Below are positions 1 through 8,125 of a DNA stretch of 64,000 bases, in pieces. The notes beneath the pieces were generated by a model. That model saw nothing but the letters and a program-made list of their open reading frames with translations. It was not told the DNA's origin and ran no database searches. A program made the translations under genes and the position numbers. Numbering within the stretch: the stretch's first letter is position 1; every line of letters starts with the position of its first letter. This DNA is from Candidatus Binatia bacterium (GTDB lineage Bacteria > Desulfobacterota > Binatia > UBA9968 > JAJDTQ01): assembly GCA_951813575.1 (NCBI GenBank), contig OX638375.1, positions 3,363,042-3,427,041 on the forward strand, given 5' to 3'.

Positions 1-233
1 TGGAGGCGCTGCGTGGGGACAAGACGGTCCAGGAGATCGCGGCCCGGCACAAGGTCCATCCGAACCAGGTGAGCACCTGGAAGCAGCGAGCGGTGGAGGG
101 GATGAAGGAGTTGCTCTCCAAGGGTGCGGAGCGGGCACGTGGGGACCACGAGGGGGAGGTTCGGGACCTGCACGCGAAGATCGGGGAGTTGACGGTGGAG
201 CGGGATTTTTTGGCCAAAGGGCTCAAGTGGTGA
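1..233 (+). CDS. IS3 transposase OrfA (partial, 5' end missing)
   Basis: This is the C-terminal 76 or so residues of the small DNA-binding transposase subunit, read in the frame starting at base 3 and stopping with TGA at 231-233. A helix-turn-helix is visible (KTVQEIAARHKVHPNQVSTW), the part that recognises the element's terminal repeats, followed by the coiled tail (HAKIGELTVERDFLAKGLKW) that is typical just before OrfB. OrfB starts inside its last codons, so the two are translationally linked. The start codon is left of the window. Confidence 0.8.
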   Translation, partial: EALRGDKTVQEIAARHKVHPNQVSTWKQRAVEGMKELLSKGAERARGDHEGEVRDLHAKIGELTVERDFLAKGLKW

Positions 234-1153
234 GCCGGGACAAGCGCCGGGCGATGATCGAGCCCGGCCATCCCAAGCTCAGCTTGAGCCGTCAATGCCA
301 TCTGCTTCGAGTGAGTCGATCCTCTGTGTACCACAGGCCCAAGGGCGAGAGCGCGGAGAATCTGGCGTTGATGCGCCGGATCGACAAGCTGTTCCTGGAG
401 TACCCCTTCTACGGCAGCCGCCAGATGGTCCGCCATCTGTGGCGGGAGCGAGTCCGAGTGGGTCGTCACCGGGTGCGGCGTCTGATGCGCCTGATGGGGC
501 TCCAGGCCATCTACCAAGCGCCGCGGACCACCCGACCGCACCCCGAGCAGCGGGTTTACCCCTATATGCTCAAGGGCGTCGCCATCGAACGGCCCAATCA
601 CGTGTGGACCGCAGATATAACCTACATCCCGGTCCAGAAGGGCTTCCTGTACCTGGTGGCGGTCATGGACTGGGCCACCCGCCGGGTGCTCTCCTGGCGG
701 CTGTCGAACACCCTCGATGCCCGCTTCTGTACAGACGCCCTCTCAGAGGCTCTGGAACGCTACGGCCCTCCGGAGATCTTCAACACCGACCAGGGCAGCC
801 AGTTCACCAGCCTGGAGTTCACCTCCGTGCTCAAGGACGCCGGCATTGCCATCTCCATGGACGGAAGGGGCCGGTGCATGGACAACATCTTCATCGAGCG
901 CCTGTGGCGCTCGCTGAAGTACGAGGCTGTCTACCTGCACGAGCTCTCGGACGGCTTCGCGGCCCTGCGGGTCATCGCCCGGTGGGTGGCCTTCTACAAC
1001 AACCAAAGGCCTCATTCCGCCCTCGCCGGCTCCACCCCACAGGAGGCCTACGAACGAGGACTCCAGAGGCAGGCCGGACCTCACACCCCGCCCGCCCCTC
1101 TGCCAGTTCCATCCGAACACGAAGACGTGATAAACGGGACCTTGGCGGCATGA
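227..1153 (+). CDS. IS3 transposase OrfB (DDE integrase catalytic subunit)
   Basis: This 308-residue protein is the catalytic subunit of an IS3-family transposase. The N-terminal helical HTH_21-like region (about residues 15-95) is followed by an integrase core with all three acidic residues visible: D in VWTADITY, D in NTDQGSQFTS and E in FIERLWRSLKYE. The YNNQRPHSAL block near the C-terminus is typical of the family. It starts at GTG 227, seven bases inside the OrfA stop, so expression probably depends on coupling or frameshifting with OrfA. The length is normal and no internal stop is seen, so it could be active. Confidence 0.92.
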   Translation: MVSRDKRRAMIEPGHPKLSLSRQCHLLRVSRSSVYHRPKGESAENLALMRRIDKLFLEYPFYGSRQMVRHLWRERVRVGRHRVRRLMRLMGLQAIYQAPRTTRPHPEQRVYPYMLKGVAIERPNHVWTADITYIPVQKGFLYLVAVMDWATRRVLSWRLSNTLDARFCTDALSEALERYGPPEIFNTDQGSQFTSLEFTSVLKDAGIAISMDGRGRCMDNIFIERLWRSLKYEAVYLHELSDGFAALRVIARWVAFYNNQRPHSALAGSTPQEAYERGLQRQAGPHTPPAPLPVPSEHEDVINGTLAA

Positions 1154-1297
1154 TCGAACGTCTGGAATACACCTTAACTCAGCCGCCTCCCTGTCCTACA
1201 AACCAGGACCACCTCACACCGGTCCGGTCCGGACGCACGCGCCGCCGGCGCCTGCCGACCGGGCGCCCGCCCCCCTTCGACAGGCTCGGAACAGGTT

Positions 1298-4207
1298 CTA
1301 GAACGCCACCCTGAGTTCGGCGGTGAGGCCGTGGCCGGCGCCGCCGCCGCCGTACTGGCCCGTGTAGGCCGCACCGACCGTGGCCGTGTCCGTCAAGCCG
1401 GCCTCGATGCCGAGCTCGATATCCACCGCGTACTGCGCCACCGGCGCGCCCGCGACCGCGAAGGGCGCGCCGCCCGCCATCGAATGGGCCGACGACGGCG
1501 CGGTATCGCCGGAGGCGTGCCGCCAGCCCGCCATGCCGCGCAGACGCACCCCGTCGTCCAGCGACATCGAAGCGCGCAGGCCGAGCGTCGCGAAGGTCAT
1601 GGCGTCGGTATCGGACGAGGCCGTCAGGGCCGCGCCGCCGCCGCTCTCGCGGAAGCCCTCGGTATCGAGACCGGTATGGGACACGCCGGCGAACGGCTCC
1701 AGGGTCAGGCCGCCGGCCTGTATCCGGTGGCCGGCCTCGGCAAAGACCTGCCAGCTCCGGGCGTCGTAGCCGGCCGAAAGCCGTTGGGATACGTCGCCGA
1801 TGCGGACCGACCGGCGCACGTCCACGGCATGGCCGGTATAGAGGGCGCCGGCGCCGAAGCGCAACGCGCCGGACTCGAGGCCGCCGTACAGGCCGACCGA
1901 CCGGCTGTCGACCGAGCCGGAGGACCGGCGCGCGCGCTGGCGCAGCTCGGTCCGGCCGTAGCCGCCGAGCGCGCCGAGGCGCCAGCCCCCGTCCAGCGCG
2001 CGGTCGACGCCGAAGACCGCGCCGCGCCGGTCCGCCGTCATCCGCGCCGCGCCCGACGCGGCATCGGTCTCGCTCCGCCCGCCATGGCCTTCGATCCAGA
2101 AGCCGTCGCGGGCGCCGCCCGGCCGCGGAGACCGGGATGGGCCGGCGGCCGCCGCCGGCAGCCGGGCGCCGGGACCGCCGGCGCGCGCCGCCAGGCGGCG
2201 GTTGACCGCCGCGGCCGTCGCCCGGCCGCCGTCCATCAGCGCGCCCTTGAGCGACGCATGCAGCTCGCCCGAAAGACCGTCGTAGGCGGCCCGGAGCTCC
2301 GCCTGAGCGGTCGCGGCCTTGCCATTCTTCACGATTGCGTTGTCGGCCGGCAGGCTGTCGAGGGCGCCGGCCACCGCCCGCTGGTTCGCCGTCGCGGCAA
2401 AACCCCGGAAGGTGACGCCCGGCTTTTCGGCGGAGGACAGCGTCACGGTGTCGTTGGTGCCGTCATTGTTGCTGTCGCTGTAACTCAGACTGAGGTCGTA
2501 GAACAACGACGAGCCGACGATTTCGTCGAATTCGGCGGGATCGGATAAGCTGGGGCCTTCCAAGCCCGCGATAGCCCATAGAATCGGGACCGCTTCGGTC
2601 AGCTCATAGGCGCCGACGACTCTCACCGTGCCGCCAAGGAAGGCAACGCCCGCGACTTGGAGCAGGTCGCCGGTCCCGTCCGGGCCGATCGTGACGGTAA
2701 AGGTGCTGCCTTGCTCGCCCACGAAATTGCCTGTCAGTGTGGTCGTCTGCACCGCGTCCGCGCCGCCCGGCGACAGCTCGCCCCAATTGGTGAAGGTATT
2801 GCCGCTGCCGAGATCCACCGAGGTGCCGGAATTGAAGGTTGCGCCCGCCCTGTTGTTGAAGACATTGACCCCTTCGCCCAGATCGATGCGGCCGGGAGTC
2901 GTCAATCTGCCGTAATTGTCGATCGTCTCGTCGCCGGAACCTCCCGTCACGTCAACCAGCTCCTCGACACCGAATTCGCTAGAATTTTCGCCGCCGCGGA
3001 TCGTTACCGTATCCCGGATCGTCAGACTGTTGGTTGCACCGTCGTCGAATTCGATGCCTGCGGACTTCTCGCTGGCGATCGTCCCGCCATGGAGCAGGAT
3101 GCCGATGTTGCCGCCATTGGATTGTGCATAAATTCCTCGGCTGCCGGTGCCCCCGGTCTCGATATCGCCCGTCACGATAACCTCGACGGCGCCATCGCCG
3201 TCGCTCACGGCATTGATCCCATCGCTGTCGTTTCCCACGGTGGCGATGTTGCCCGTCACGTCAACCTTAACCGCGCCACTCGAAGAATAGGCCTCAATCC
3301 CTTGGCTGTTGACGCCTTCGGTTCTGATGTTGCCTTGCACGGCAATCTCGACAGCGCCATCGCCGTCGCTCACGGCATCGATTCCTTCGCTAGCGTCGCC
3401 CGTAGTAGTGATATCGCCGGTCACCTTAACTTTAGTTACTTCGCTGCCGTTGTTATCTACATAGATGCCTTCGCTATCCGTGCCCTCGGTCTCGATACTC
3501 CCTGCCAGGATAACCTCAACGGTGCCGCCGCTTTGGTTCGCAGCATTGATCCCTTTGCTCCTTTCGCCCTTGGTGGCGATGTCGCCCGTCACGTCAATCT
3601 TAATCGCGCCGCTATCGGAAAATGCCTCGATCCCTTGGCTGTCGTCGTTTTCGGTTTCGATATTGCCCGTCACGGTAATCGTAACGGCGCCGCTGCCATC
3701 GCCATCGGCATCGATTCCTTCGCTCTCTTCGCCCTTGGTGACGATATTGCCGGTCATGTCGATCGTAATGCTGCCATTGCCGGAGGATTGTGCAAGGATG
3801 CCTTCGCTGCGCGTGCCCTGGGTTACGATGTCGAAGCCGCCGGTATCGACGTTAAGGCTGACGTTCCCTCCGTTCGAAAACACGACTCCCTTCGTTCCCC
3901 CGGCCGGCTCGATGTCGCCGGTCAGGCCATGTATATGGAGCCTGGTGTAAGTGCCGCCGCCTCCATCGACGTCCACACCGCCCGAAAGGTCGCCGGTGCA
4001 GGTCACCGTCGTGCCGTCGGCGGCGCACTTGTCCGCCGGCGTAATCGACTGCGCCCACGCGGCGGGCCCGCCGGCGAAGAGCAGCGCCGCCGCGGCGGCC
4101 AGCGGCAGGAGCGCCCGCCGGAACCGGCGGAAACGTAAACCGGCGGCGCCGGCGCTGCGATTTTCGCAGCCGCCCGAGCCGCCGCACGCGCAACGGTCGT
4201 TCTGCAT
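1298..4207 (-). CDS. autotransporter with repeated passenger domain
   Basis: This predicted type Va autotransporter has about 969 residues. The ATG at 4207 is chosen because it places a signal peptide at the N-terminus: a basic stretch (RFRRFRR) followed by a leucine/alanine-rich core and a probable cleavage site AWA|QS. The frame stays open upstream to 4540 but that extension has no such signal. The passenger holds about ten copies of a 27-28-residue repeat of the form TGDI-T-G--S-GI-A----GAV-I-V, consistent with a beta-helix. The last 290 residues resemble an outer-membrane beta-barrel (GFWIEGHGGRSE..., alternating aromatic strands) and end in a terminal Phe (ELRVAF). Family knowledge suggests the barrel inserts in the outer membrane and exposes the passenger; the ligand is unknown. 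It lies between two transposase loci and reads as a genomic island gene. Confidence 0.88.
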   Translation of the reverse strand: MQNDRCACGGSGGCENRSAGAAGLRFRRFRRALLPLAAAAALLFAGGPAAWAQSITPADKCAADGTTVTCTGDLSGGVDVDGGGGTYTRLHIHGLTGDIEPAGGTKGVVFSNGGNVSLNVDTGGFDIVTQGTRSEGILAQSSGNGSITIDMTGNIVTKGEESEGIDADGDGSGAVTITVTGNIETENDDSQGIEAFSDSGAIKIDVTGDIATKGERSKGINAANQSGGTVEVILAGSIETEGTDSEGIYVDNNGSEVTKVKVTGDITTTGDASEGIDAVSDGDGAVEIAVQGNIRTEGVNSQGIEAYSSSGAVKVDVTGNIATVGNDSDGINAVSDGDGAVEVIVTGDIETGGTGSRGIYAQSNGGNIGILLHGGTIASEKSAGIEFDDGATNSLTIRDTVTIRGGENSSEFGVEELVDVTGGSGDETIDNYGRLTTPGRIDLGEGVNVFNNRAGATFNSGTSVDLGSGNTFTNWGELSPGGADAVQTTTLTGNFVGEQGSTFTVTIGPDGTGDLLQVAGVAFLGGTVRVVGAYELTEAVPILWAIAGLEGPSLSDPAEFDEIVGSSLFYDLSLSYSDSNNDGTNDTVTLSSAEKPGVTFRGFAATANQRAVAGALDSLPADNAIVKNGKAATAQAELRAAYDGLSGELHASLKGALMDGGRATAAAVNRRLAARAGGPGARLPAAAAGPSRSPRPGGARDGFWIEGHGGRSETDAASGAARMTADRRGAVFGVDRALDGGWRLGALGGYGRTELRQRARRSSGSVDSRSVGLYGGLESGALRFGAGALYTGHAVDVRRSVRIGDVSQRLSAGYDARSWQVFAEAGHRIQAGGLTLEPFAGVSHTGLDTEGFRESGGGAALTASSDTDAMTFATLGLRASMSLDDGVRLRGMAGWRHASGDTAPSSAHSMAGGAPFAVAGAPVAQYAVDIELGIEAGLTDTATVGAAYTGQYGGGGAGHGLTAELRVAF
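3095..3927 (-). repeat. intragenic tandem repeats of the autotransporter passenger
   Basis: About ten in-frame repeats of roughly 81-84 bp encode the repeated unit of the passenger. Most units contain TG(N/D)I, a variable T-G stretch, S-GI and an alternating hydrophobic strand. The DNA copies are similar but not identical, so they could change number by recombination. Confidence 0.75.
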
Positions 4208-4543
4208 GTAACGAGTCTTTCCCGGAAGAGCCGTCGCCCTCGCGTCCGCTGGAATCGCCGCCCTGCCGGGCTTTGGTCGGCCGCGAGGCAAGTTGCCATT
4301 TATAGTACAGATGAATATAGCCGGGATTCCCCATATGGGTAAGCCTCCCAGCCCATTGAGTGTGACTCGAAACCGCTCGACGTGCATTCGCCTTCGAATG
4401 ACGACCATCTTCGTGCCGACCCGGATGATTGGGGACCAAGTGGCGGCATTGGTGGCCCGGAATGGCATTTTTGCCGGCGATCCGGTCCGGTCCGGGCGCA
4501 CCGATCCTGTCGGCGGCGACCCGAAGGAACAGGATGCCATCGC
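4208..4543. other. intergenic region upstream of the autotransporter
   Basis: No gene is convincing in these 336 bases. The segment around 4290-4330 is distinctly AT-rich and on the minus strand contains TATAAA (4304 to 4299), a possible -10 element about 95 bases upstream of the chosen autotransporter start, but no good -35 is visible. A 20-bp sequence at 4482-4501 is nearly repeated at 1219-1238. Confidence 0.35.
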
Positions 4544-4908
4544 TCATGTCGGGGCTGGCGGCGGTCTGAGCCGGTCGATACGGCGCAGGATGTCGGCGAA
4601 CAGGTCACGAGGAATGACAACCTCGGCCATCTGGAATGTGACGTAGCGCCCGTGGCGCACGATCTTCGCTCCGATCTTGATCAGCTTCTCTCGCAGGCTG
4701 GTCAGTGACCACTGTTCCACGGCATCGGGCAGCGCGAGGGTGCGCATGAAGTTGCCGAGGTTGTAGGCAAGCCCGTGAAGCTGGAGGCGAACGGCATTGT
4801 GGTCGAACCTGCGGCACGAAAGGCGTGTCCACCGGATCGCGTTCTTGCCCTCCTTGATCCCTTGCTCAGCCGTGCCGCGGTGATTGTAGAATGCAACCAC
4901 CCGCTCGG
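4544..4908 (-). pseudogene. IS1380-family transposase, C-terminal fragment
   Basis: The minus-strand frame encodes a typical IS1380 transposase C-terminus of about 120 residues, including FYNHRGTAEQGIKEGKNAI, WTRLSCRRF, LHGLAYNLGNFMRTL and SLREKLIKIGAKIVRHGRY. The full transposase is about 430-460 residues, so roughly three quarters are missing. Upstream of about 4908 the homology ends abruptly where the plus-strand macro-domain sequence begins, so the fragment was cut at that junction. It cannot encode an active enzyme. Confidence 0.85.
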
Positions 4909-6181
4909 CGGGGCGGCGATCCGTTTCACGCACGGCGACATCTTCGGCCAGCCTGCCGAGGCCATCGTCGATCCCGTCAACTGCGTCGGCGTCGCAGGCG
5001 CCGGCCTCGCCCTCCAGTTCAAGCGCCGCCACCCCGACGCCTTCCTCGCCTACCGCCGCGCCTGCACCGAGCGCCGGCTGCGGCCGGGCCGCATGTTCAT
5101 GTTCGACACCGGCCGCGACCGGCCCCGGTGGATCGTCCACTTCCCCACCAAGTGTCACTGGCGCGACCGCAGCGCGATCGAGGACATCGAAGGCGGACTT
5201 CGCGATCTCGCCACGACCATCGCGGGCCAGGGAATCCGCTCCATCGCCATCCCGCCCATCGGGTGCGGCCTGGGCGGACTCGACTGGCGCGCGGTGCGCC
5301 CCCTCATAACCGCCAGTCTCGCCGATACACCGGGCACGGTCATCGTTCTCGAACCGGCGCCGGAGGCGGAGCCATGCGCCTGTGCGGGCGTCCGCTTACG
5401 CGAGGAGAGAGAGGCCATGACCCGCGACACCACGAGCATCTTCGACCACAGCGCCACGCTGGTGCCCGACATCGTCACCGAGGCCGAGGAGCGGTGCATC
5501 CTGCTGCGCATCTCCCAGGCGTCCTGGATGACCGACCTCAGCCGCCGCGTGCAGCACTACGGGTTCAAGTACGACTACGGCTCGACGTCCGCAGGCCGCC
5601 ACGCCTCCGCCGCGCCGTTCCCCAGGTGGGCAACCGCGATCGGCGAGCGGCTCCGCCCCTTCTTCCAGGACGCGCTGCCCGAGCAGTGCATCGTCAACGA
5701 GTACCGGCCGGGGCAGGGGATCGGCATGCACGCCGATCACCGCTCGTTCGGACCCGTCGTGGTGTCCCTCTCCCTCGCCGCCGAGTGGACGATGAACTTC
5801 CGGCCGCGCAGCCGTCGCCCCTACGTCCGCGGCGGGCTGGCGTCCGACGAGGTCGTGCCTCTCCTGCGTCGCGCCTCGCTCGTCCTCAGCGGCGGCGCAC
5901 GCTCGGCCTGGATGCACGGGATCGATCCCGCCGCCAACGCGGGCCGAAGCGAGACCCGCCTTTCCGCCACCTTCCGCACGTTAGTGCCGCCGCCGTTCCT
6001 GTCCGTGCCGGCGGCAAGGCCGTCGGCCACCCGGCAGGCATCGGGGCAGACGGCAGACGAGAGGTTGAGAGGAGCTTGGAGAAGGGTGAACGGGAAGGGG
6101 ACCGAGAGGGAACCGGCCCGTTCATCCACCCATCGTCATCAACCAGGATTGACAGGAGACGAATCATGGCTTTCGGATTGA
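4880..6181 (+). CDS. macro domain fused in frame to AlkB-like 2OG-Fe(II) dioxygenase
   Basis: One open frame holds two domains. The first (about 4915-5370) is a macro domain: THGDIFGQPAEAIVDPVNCV near its start and SIAIPPIGCGLGGLDW near its end are typical of ADP-ribose-binding or hydrolysing macro proteins of the DarG/YmdB type. The second (5417-5985) is AlkB-like: NEYRPGQGIGMHADH carries the HxD iron ligands, WMHGID the distal His, and RLSATFR the RxxxxxR 2-oxoglutarate-binding pair. AlkB enzymes oxidatively remove alkyl groups from nucleic acid bases. No stop separates the domains, yet ATG 5417 has a good Shine-Dalgarno, so AlkB could also be made alone. The natural macro start seems lost at the IS1380 junction near 4910; GTG 4880 is the nearest in-frame start and is uncertain. 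The 3' end overlaps ssb by 16 bases. Confidence 0.75.
   Translation: MIVECNHPLGGAAIRFTHGDIFGQPAEAIVDPVNCVGVAGAGLALQFKRRHPDAFLAYRRACTERRLRPGRMFMFDTGRDRPRWIVHFPTKCHWRDRSAIEDIEGGLRDLATTIAGQGIRSIAIPPIGCGLGGLDWRAVRPLITASLADTPGTVIVLEPAPEAEPCACAGVRLREEREAMTRDTTSIFDHSATLVPDIVTEAEERCILLRISQASWMTDLSRRVQHYGFKYDYGSTSAGRHASAAPFPRWATAIGERLRPFFQDALPEQCIVNEYRPGQGIGMHADHRSFGPVVVSLSLAAEWTMNFRPRSRRPYVRGGLASDEVVPLLRRASLVLSGGARSAWMHGIDPAANAGRSETRLSATFRTLVPPPFLSVPAARPSATRQASGQTADERLRGAWRRVNGKGTEREPARSSTHRHQPGLTGDESWLSD
5402..5419 (+). promoter_or_regulatory. internal ribosome binding site and ATG for the AlkB domain
   Basis: GAGGAGA at 5402-5408 lies eight bases before ATG 5417, in frame with the upstream macro domain. 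This is the spacing of a normal bacterial start and suggests that the AlkB half is, or was, a separate gene whose upstream neighbour has lost its stop codon. Confidence 0.55.
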
Positions 6182-6609
6182 ACATGGCGCAGGTGATCGG
6201 CCGCTTGGGCGCTGACGTCAGCATCAACTACCTCACCTCCGGCGGGCGCGTGGCGAACATGAGCATCGCCACCGACGAGTCGTACATCGACAAGCAGACC
6301 GGCGAGCGGATGGACCGCACCGAGTGGCACCGCGTCGTCACGTTCCAGAACGGGCTGGTCGACATGCTCGAAAAGCACGCGAAGAAGGGCCGCCTGATCT
6401 ACGTCTCGGGCAAGCTCCAGACCCGCAACTGGCGCAAGGACGGCGAGGACTCCGACCGGTTCTCCACCGAGATCCTGCTGGTCCCCGGCGGGCGCGTCCA
6501 GTTCCTGGACAAGCCGGCCAACGGCAACGGCGCCCCGGCGCCGAACGGTGAGGCGGCGGCACCCACCGCGGCCGATCCCGTGGATCCCTCGGACGAGATT
6601 CCGTTCTAG
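6166..6609 (+). CDS. ssb: single-stranded DNA-binding protein
   Basis: This 147-residue SSB has an N-terminal OB fold (INYLTSGGRVANMSIATDES, TEWHRVVTF, KKGRLIYVSGKLQTRNW) that binds single-stranded DNA, then a flexible linker rich in Ala, Pro and Asn, and ends in DPSDEIPF, the acidic tip by which SSB recruits repair and replication partners. ATG 6166 is preceded by ACAGGAGA. It overlaps the 3' end of the macro/AlkB gene and is followed by a strong terminator, so the two form a transcription unit. An extra ssb beside TOPRIM and topoisomerase relics is usual in integrative elements, so this is probably not the housekeeping copy. Confidence 0.93.
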   Translation: MAFGLNMAQVIGRLGADVSINYLTSGGRVANMSIATDESYIDKQTGERMDRTEWHRVVTFQNGLVDMLEKHAKKGRLIYVSGKLQTRNWRKDGEDSDRFSTEILLVPGGRVQFLDKPANGNGAPAPNGEAAAPTAADPVDPSDEIPF

Positions 6610-6623
6610 GCGGCCCATTGCTG

Positions 6624-6669
6624 GAAATGTAAAGCCCGCAGGGTTAACACCCTGCGGGCTTTACATTTC
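6624..6669. terminator. strong bidirectional hairpin after ssb
   Basis: A perfect 21-bp inverted repeat (arms 6624-6644 and 6649-6669) with a four-base loop begins 14 bases after the ssb stop. The GC-rich core is flanked by A/T tracts on both sides, so it should terminate transcription in both directions. Confidence 0.85.
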
Positions 6670-6741
6670 TCGCGCTCTTCCACTCTGTAACGTTTCTCCT
6701 CCCAACATCGTTCCGGCGGGTCCCTCCCTCCCGCTGACCCT

Positions 6742-6782
6742 GGCCGGTTCCGCGCTCCTCCCGCGCGGGACCGGCCATTTTT
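6742..6782 (+). terminator. hairpin with T-run upstream of the TOPRIM gene
   Basis: GGCCGGTTCCGCG (6742-6754) pairs with CGCGGGACCGGCC (6764-6776) with one G-T pair, followed by ATTTTT. It looks like an intrinsic terminator or attenuator. Because it overlaps TTG 6781, that codon is unlikely to be the start of the following gene. Confidence 0.5.
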
Positions 6783-6969
6783 GTGCAGCCCGTCCAGAGC
6801 CGCCCCGGCCGGACGGCAAGGCTCGCGCTTCGCGCATCGCCCGCCGTCCCGGCGCCGGCGGGAGCCGGAGAGGGGCCGGGACCGGGCGTTCCCCCGGCAG
6901 CCGCGAGCGAGGTCCTCCCATGCTCTCCAGATTCGTCCGTCGTCCCGGCTTCGCCGGTGCCGTCATGCG

Positions 6970-7938
6970 CGCCGGAGGCGCGCCGAGGAGGTCTGCCGCC
7001 GCTACCTCCCCCACGGCCGCAAGCACGGCCGCTACTGGACCGCCGGCGACGTTCGCAGCGCCCGGGGGCGCTCGCTCTTCGTCCGCCTCGCGCCTCCGGG
7101 CGTCCCCGGCAAGTGGACCGACGCCGCCACCGGCGAGCACGGCGACCTCCTCGACCTCATCTGCATCGCCTCCGGCGCGGGCTCGCTTCGCTCCGCCCTC
7201 GCCGAGGCGCGCGCCTTCCTCTCCCTCCCGCCCGTACCCGTCGATGGCGGCGCCGCTTCCTACGACCGGACGGAGGCGGCGCGCCGCCTGTGGCAGCGCT
7301 GCCGCGCCATCGACGGCTCCCATGCCGAGGCCTATCTGCGCGCCAGGGCGGTCCACCGCTGCCGGTTTCCAGCGCTCCGCTTTCACTCCTCTCTCTTCTA
7401 CCGCGACGGGGGCGGCATACGCCGCTTGCCGGCGCTGGTCGCCGCCGTGACCGGCGCCGACGGGTCCGTTACCGGCGTCCACCGGACCTGGCTCGATCCA
7501 TCGCGGCCGGCCAAGGCGCCCGTGGCGCGCCCGCGCAAGGCGCTGGGCCGCATCCACGGGCTGGCCGTCCGCTTCGGCGATCCCGCGCCCGCCACGCTGC
7601 TGGTGGGCGAGGGCATCGAGACGGTTCTCTCCATCGTCACCGCGCTGCCCGACACGGTCGCCGCCGCCGCGCTGTCGGCCGGGAGCCTCGGCGCGTTCGC
7701 GCCTCCTCCCGGCGTCACGCGGGTCGTTGTCGCCCGCGACAACGACCCGGACGGTGAACGGGCCGCCGAACGCCTCGCCCGGCGCTGCGCGCGGGCCGGC
7801 GTCGCCGCCCAGGTGATCGCTCCCGAAGGTGACGACTTCAACGACGACCTGCTCGCGCTCGGCTCCGCCGCGCTCGCCGCCCGCCTTGCGTCCCTCTTCC
7901 GCTTCGCGGGAGAGGGAGGGCGGCAGGAGTTGGCGTGA
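6970..7938 (+). CDS. TOPRIM-domain primase-like protein of mobile elements (start lost or unclear)
   Basis: About 320 residues match the plasmid/ICE family with an N-terminal DUF7146-like region (EEVCRRYLPHGRKHGRYW, GDVRS..GRSLFVRL, GKWTDAATGEHGDLLDLI) and a C-terminal TOPRIM_3 domain (LLVGEGIETVLSIVTALP, then ARDNDPDGERAA with the DxD metal site). Such proteins prime or assist replication of mobile elements. Homology begins right at about 6970; in this frame there is no ATG or GTG upstream before a non-homologous arginine-rich stretch, and the only upstream start, TTG 6781, lies in a hairpin. The first 10-15 residues may be lost or shifted into another frame. Confidence 0.7.
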   Translation, partial: RRRRAEEVCRRYLPHGRKHGRYWTAGDVRSARGRSLFVRLAPPGVPGKWTDAATGEHGDLLDLICIASGAGSLRSALAEARAFLSLPPVPVDGGAASYDRTEAARRLWQRCRAIDGSHAEAYLRARAVHRCRFPALRFHSSLFYRDGGGIRRLPALVAAVTGADGSVTGVHRTWLDPSRPAKAPVARPRKALGRIHGLAVRFGDPAPATLLVGEGIETVLSIVTALPDTVAAAALSAGSLGAFAPPPGVTRVVVARDNDPDGERAAERLARRCARAGVAAQVIAPEGDDFNDDLLALGSAALAARLASLFRFAGEGGRQELA

Positions 7939-8013
7939 ACAGGACGCGGGTTGGAGAGATAGCCCGCCTGCCAGGGACGAAGAGGAGCACCCCGATGAGA
8001 GGGCGCAGACTTT

Positions 8014-8125
8014 TAGCGGGGATCGAGCGCCCTCGTCGACGGCGTGCGCCTGGTCTACGCGCTCTGGCCCGCGCCCGAGGAGCACCGCGATTACGTGTTC
8101 AAGGCGCTCGACGAGCCCGCCGCAA
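8014..8125 (+). pseudogene. possible replicative-helicase (AAA_25/RepA-type) remnant
   Basis: A GC-rich stretch encoding RGSSALVDGVRLVYALWPAP and about 15 more residues looks like an internal piece of the hexameric helicase that usually follows the TOPRIM primase in these elements (the SSALVDGVR motif). It starts right after an in-frame stop and ends where base composition drops sharply at about 8126. The family assignment is from memory of the motif and is tentative. Confidence 0.3.

Larger units (their letters stand above)
1..1216 (+). mobile_element. IS3-family insertion sequence, left end outside window
   Basis: Two overlapping transposase frames (OrfA then OrfB) are the standard IS3-family layout. 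The right end is inferred at about 1216: the DNA after OrfB ends in GGACCACCTCA, which read inward gives a TGAGGTGG start, matching the TG...CA ends common in this family. The left end and any target-site duplication lie outside the window, so the element limits cannot be confirmed here. Confidence 0.75.

Noticed and set aside
2657..4138. Long plus-strand open frame (493 codons) opposite the autotransporter
   Set aside because: It mirrors the repeats of the minus-strand gene, has no recognisable domain or ribosome binding site, and is explained by high-GC codon bias of the real gene.
4208..4540. Longer autotransporter start at 4540
   Set aside because: The added 111 residues lack a signal peptide and would bury the real one; the DNA there looks intergenic.
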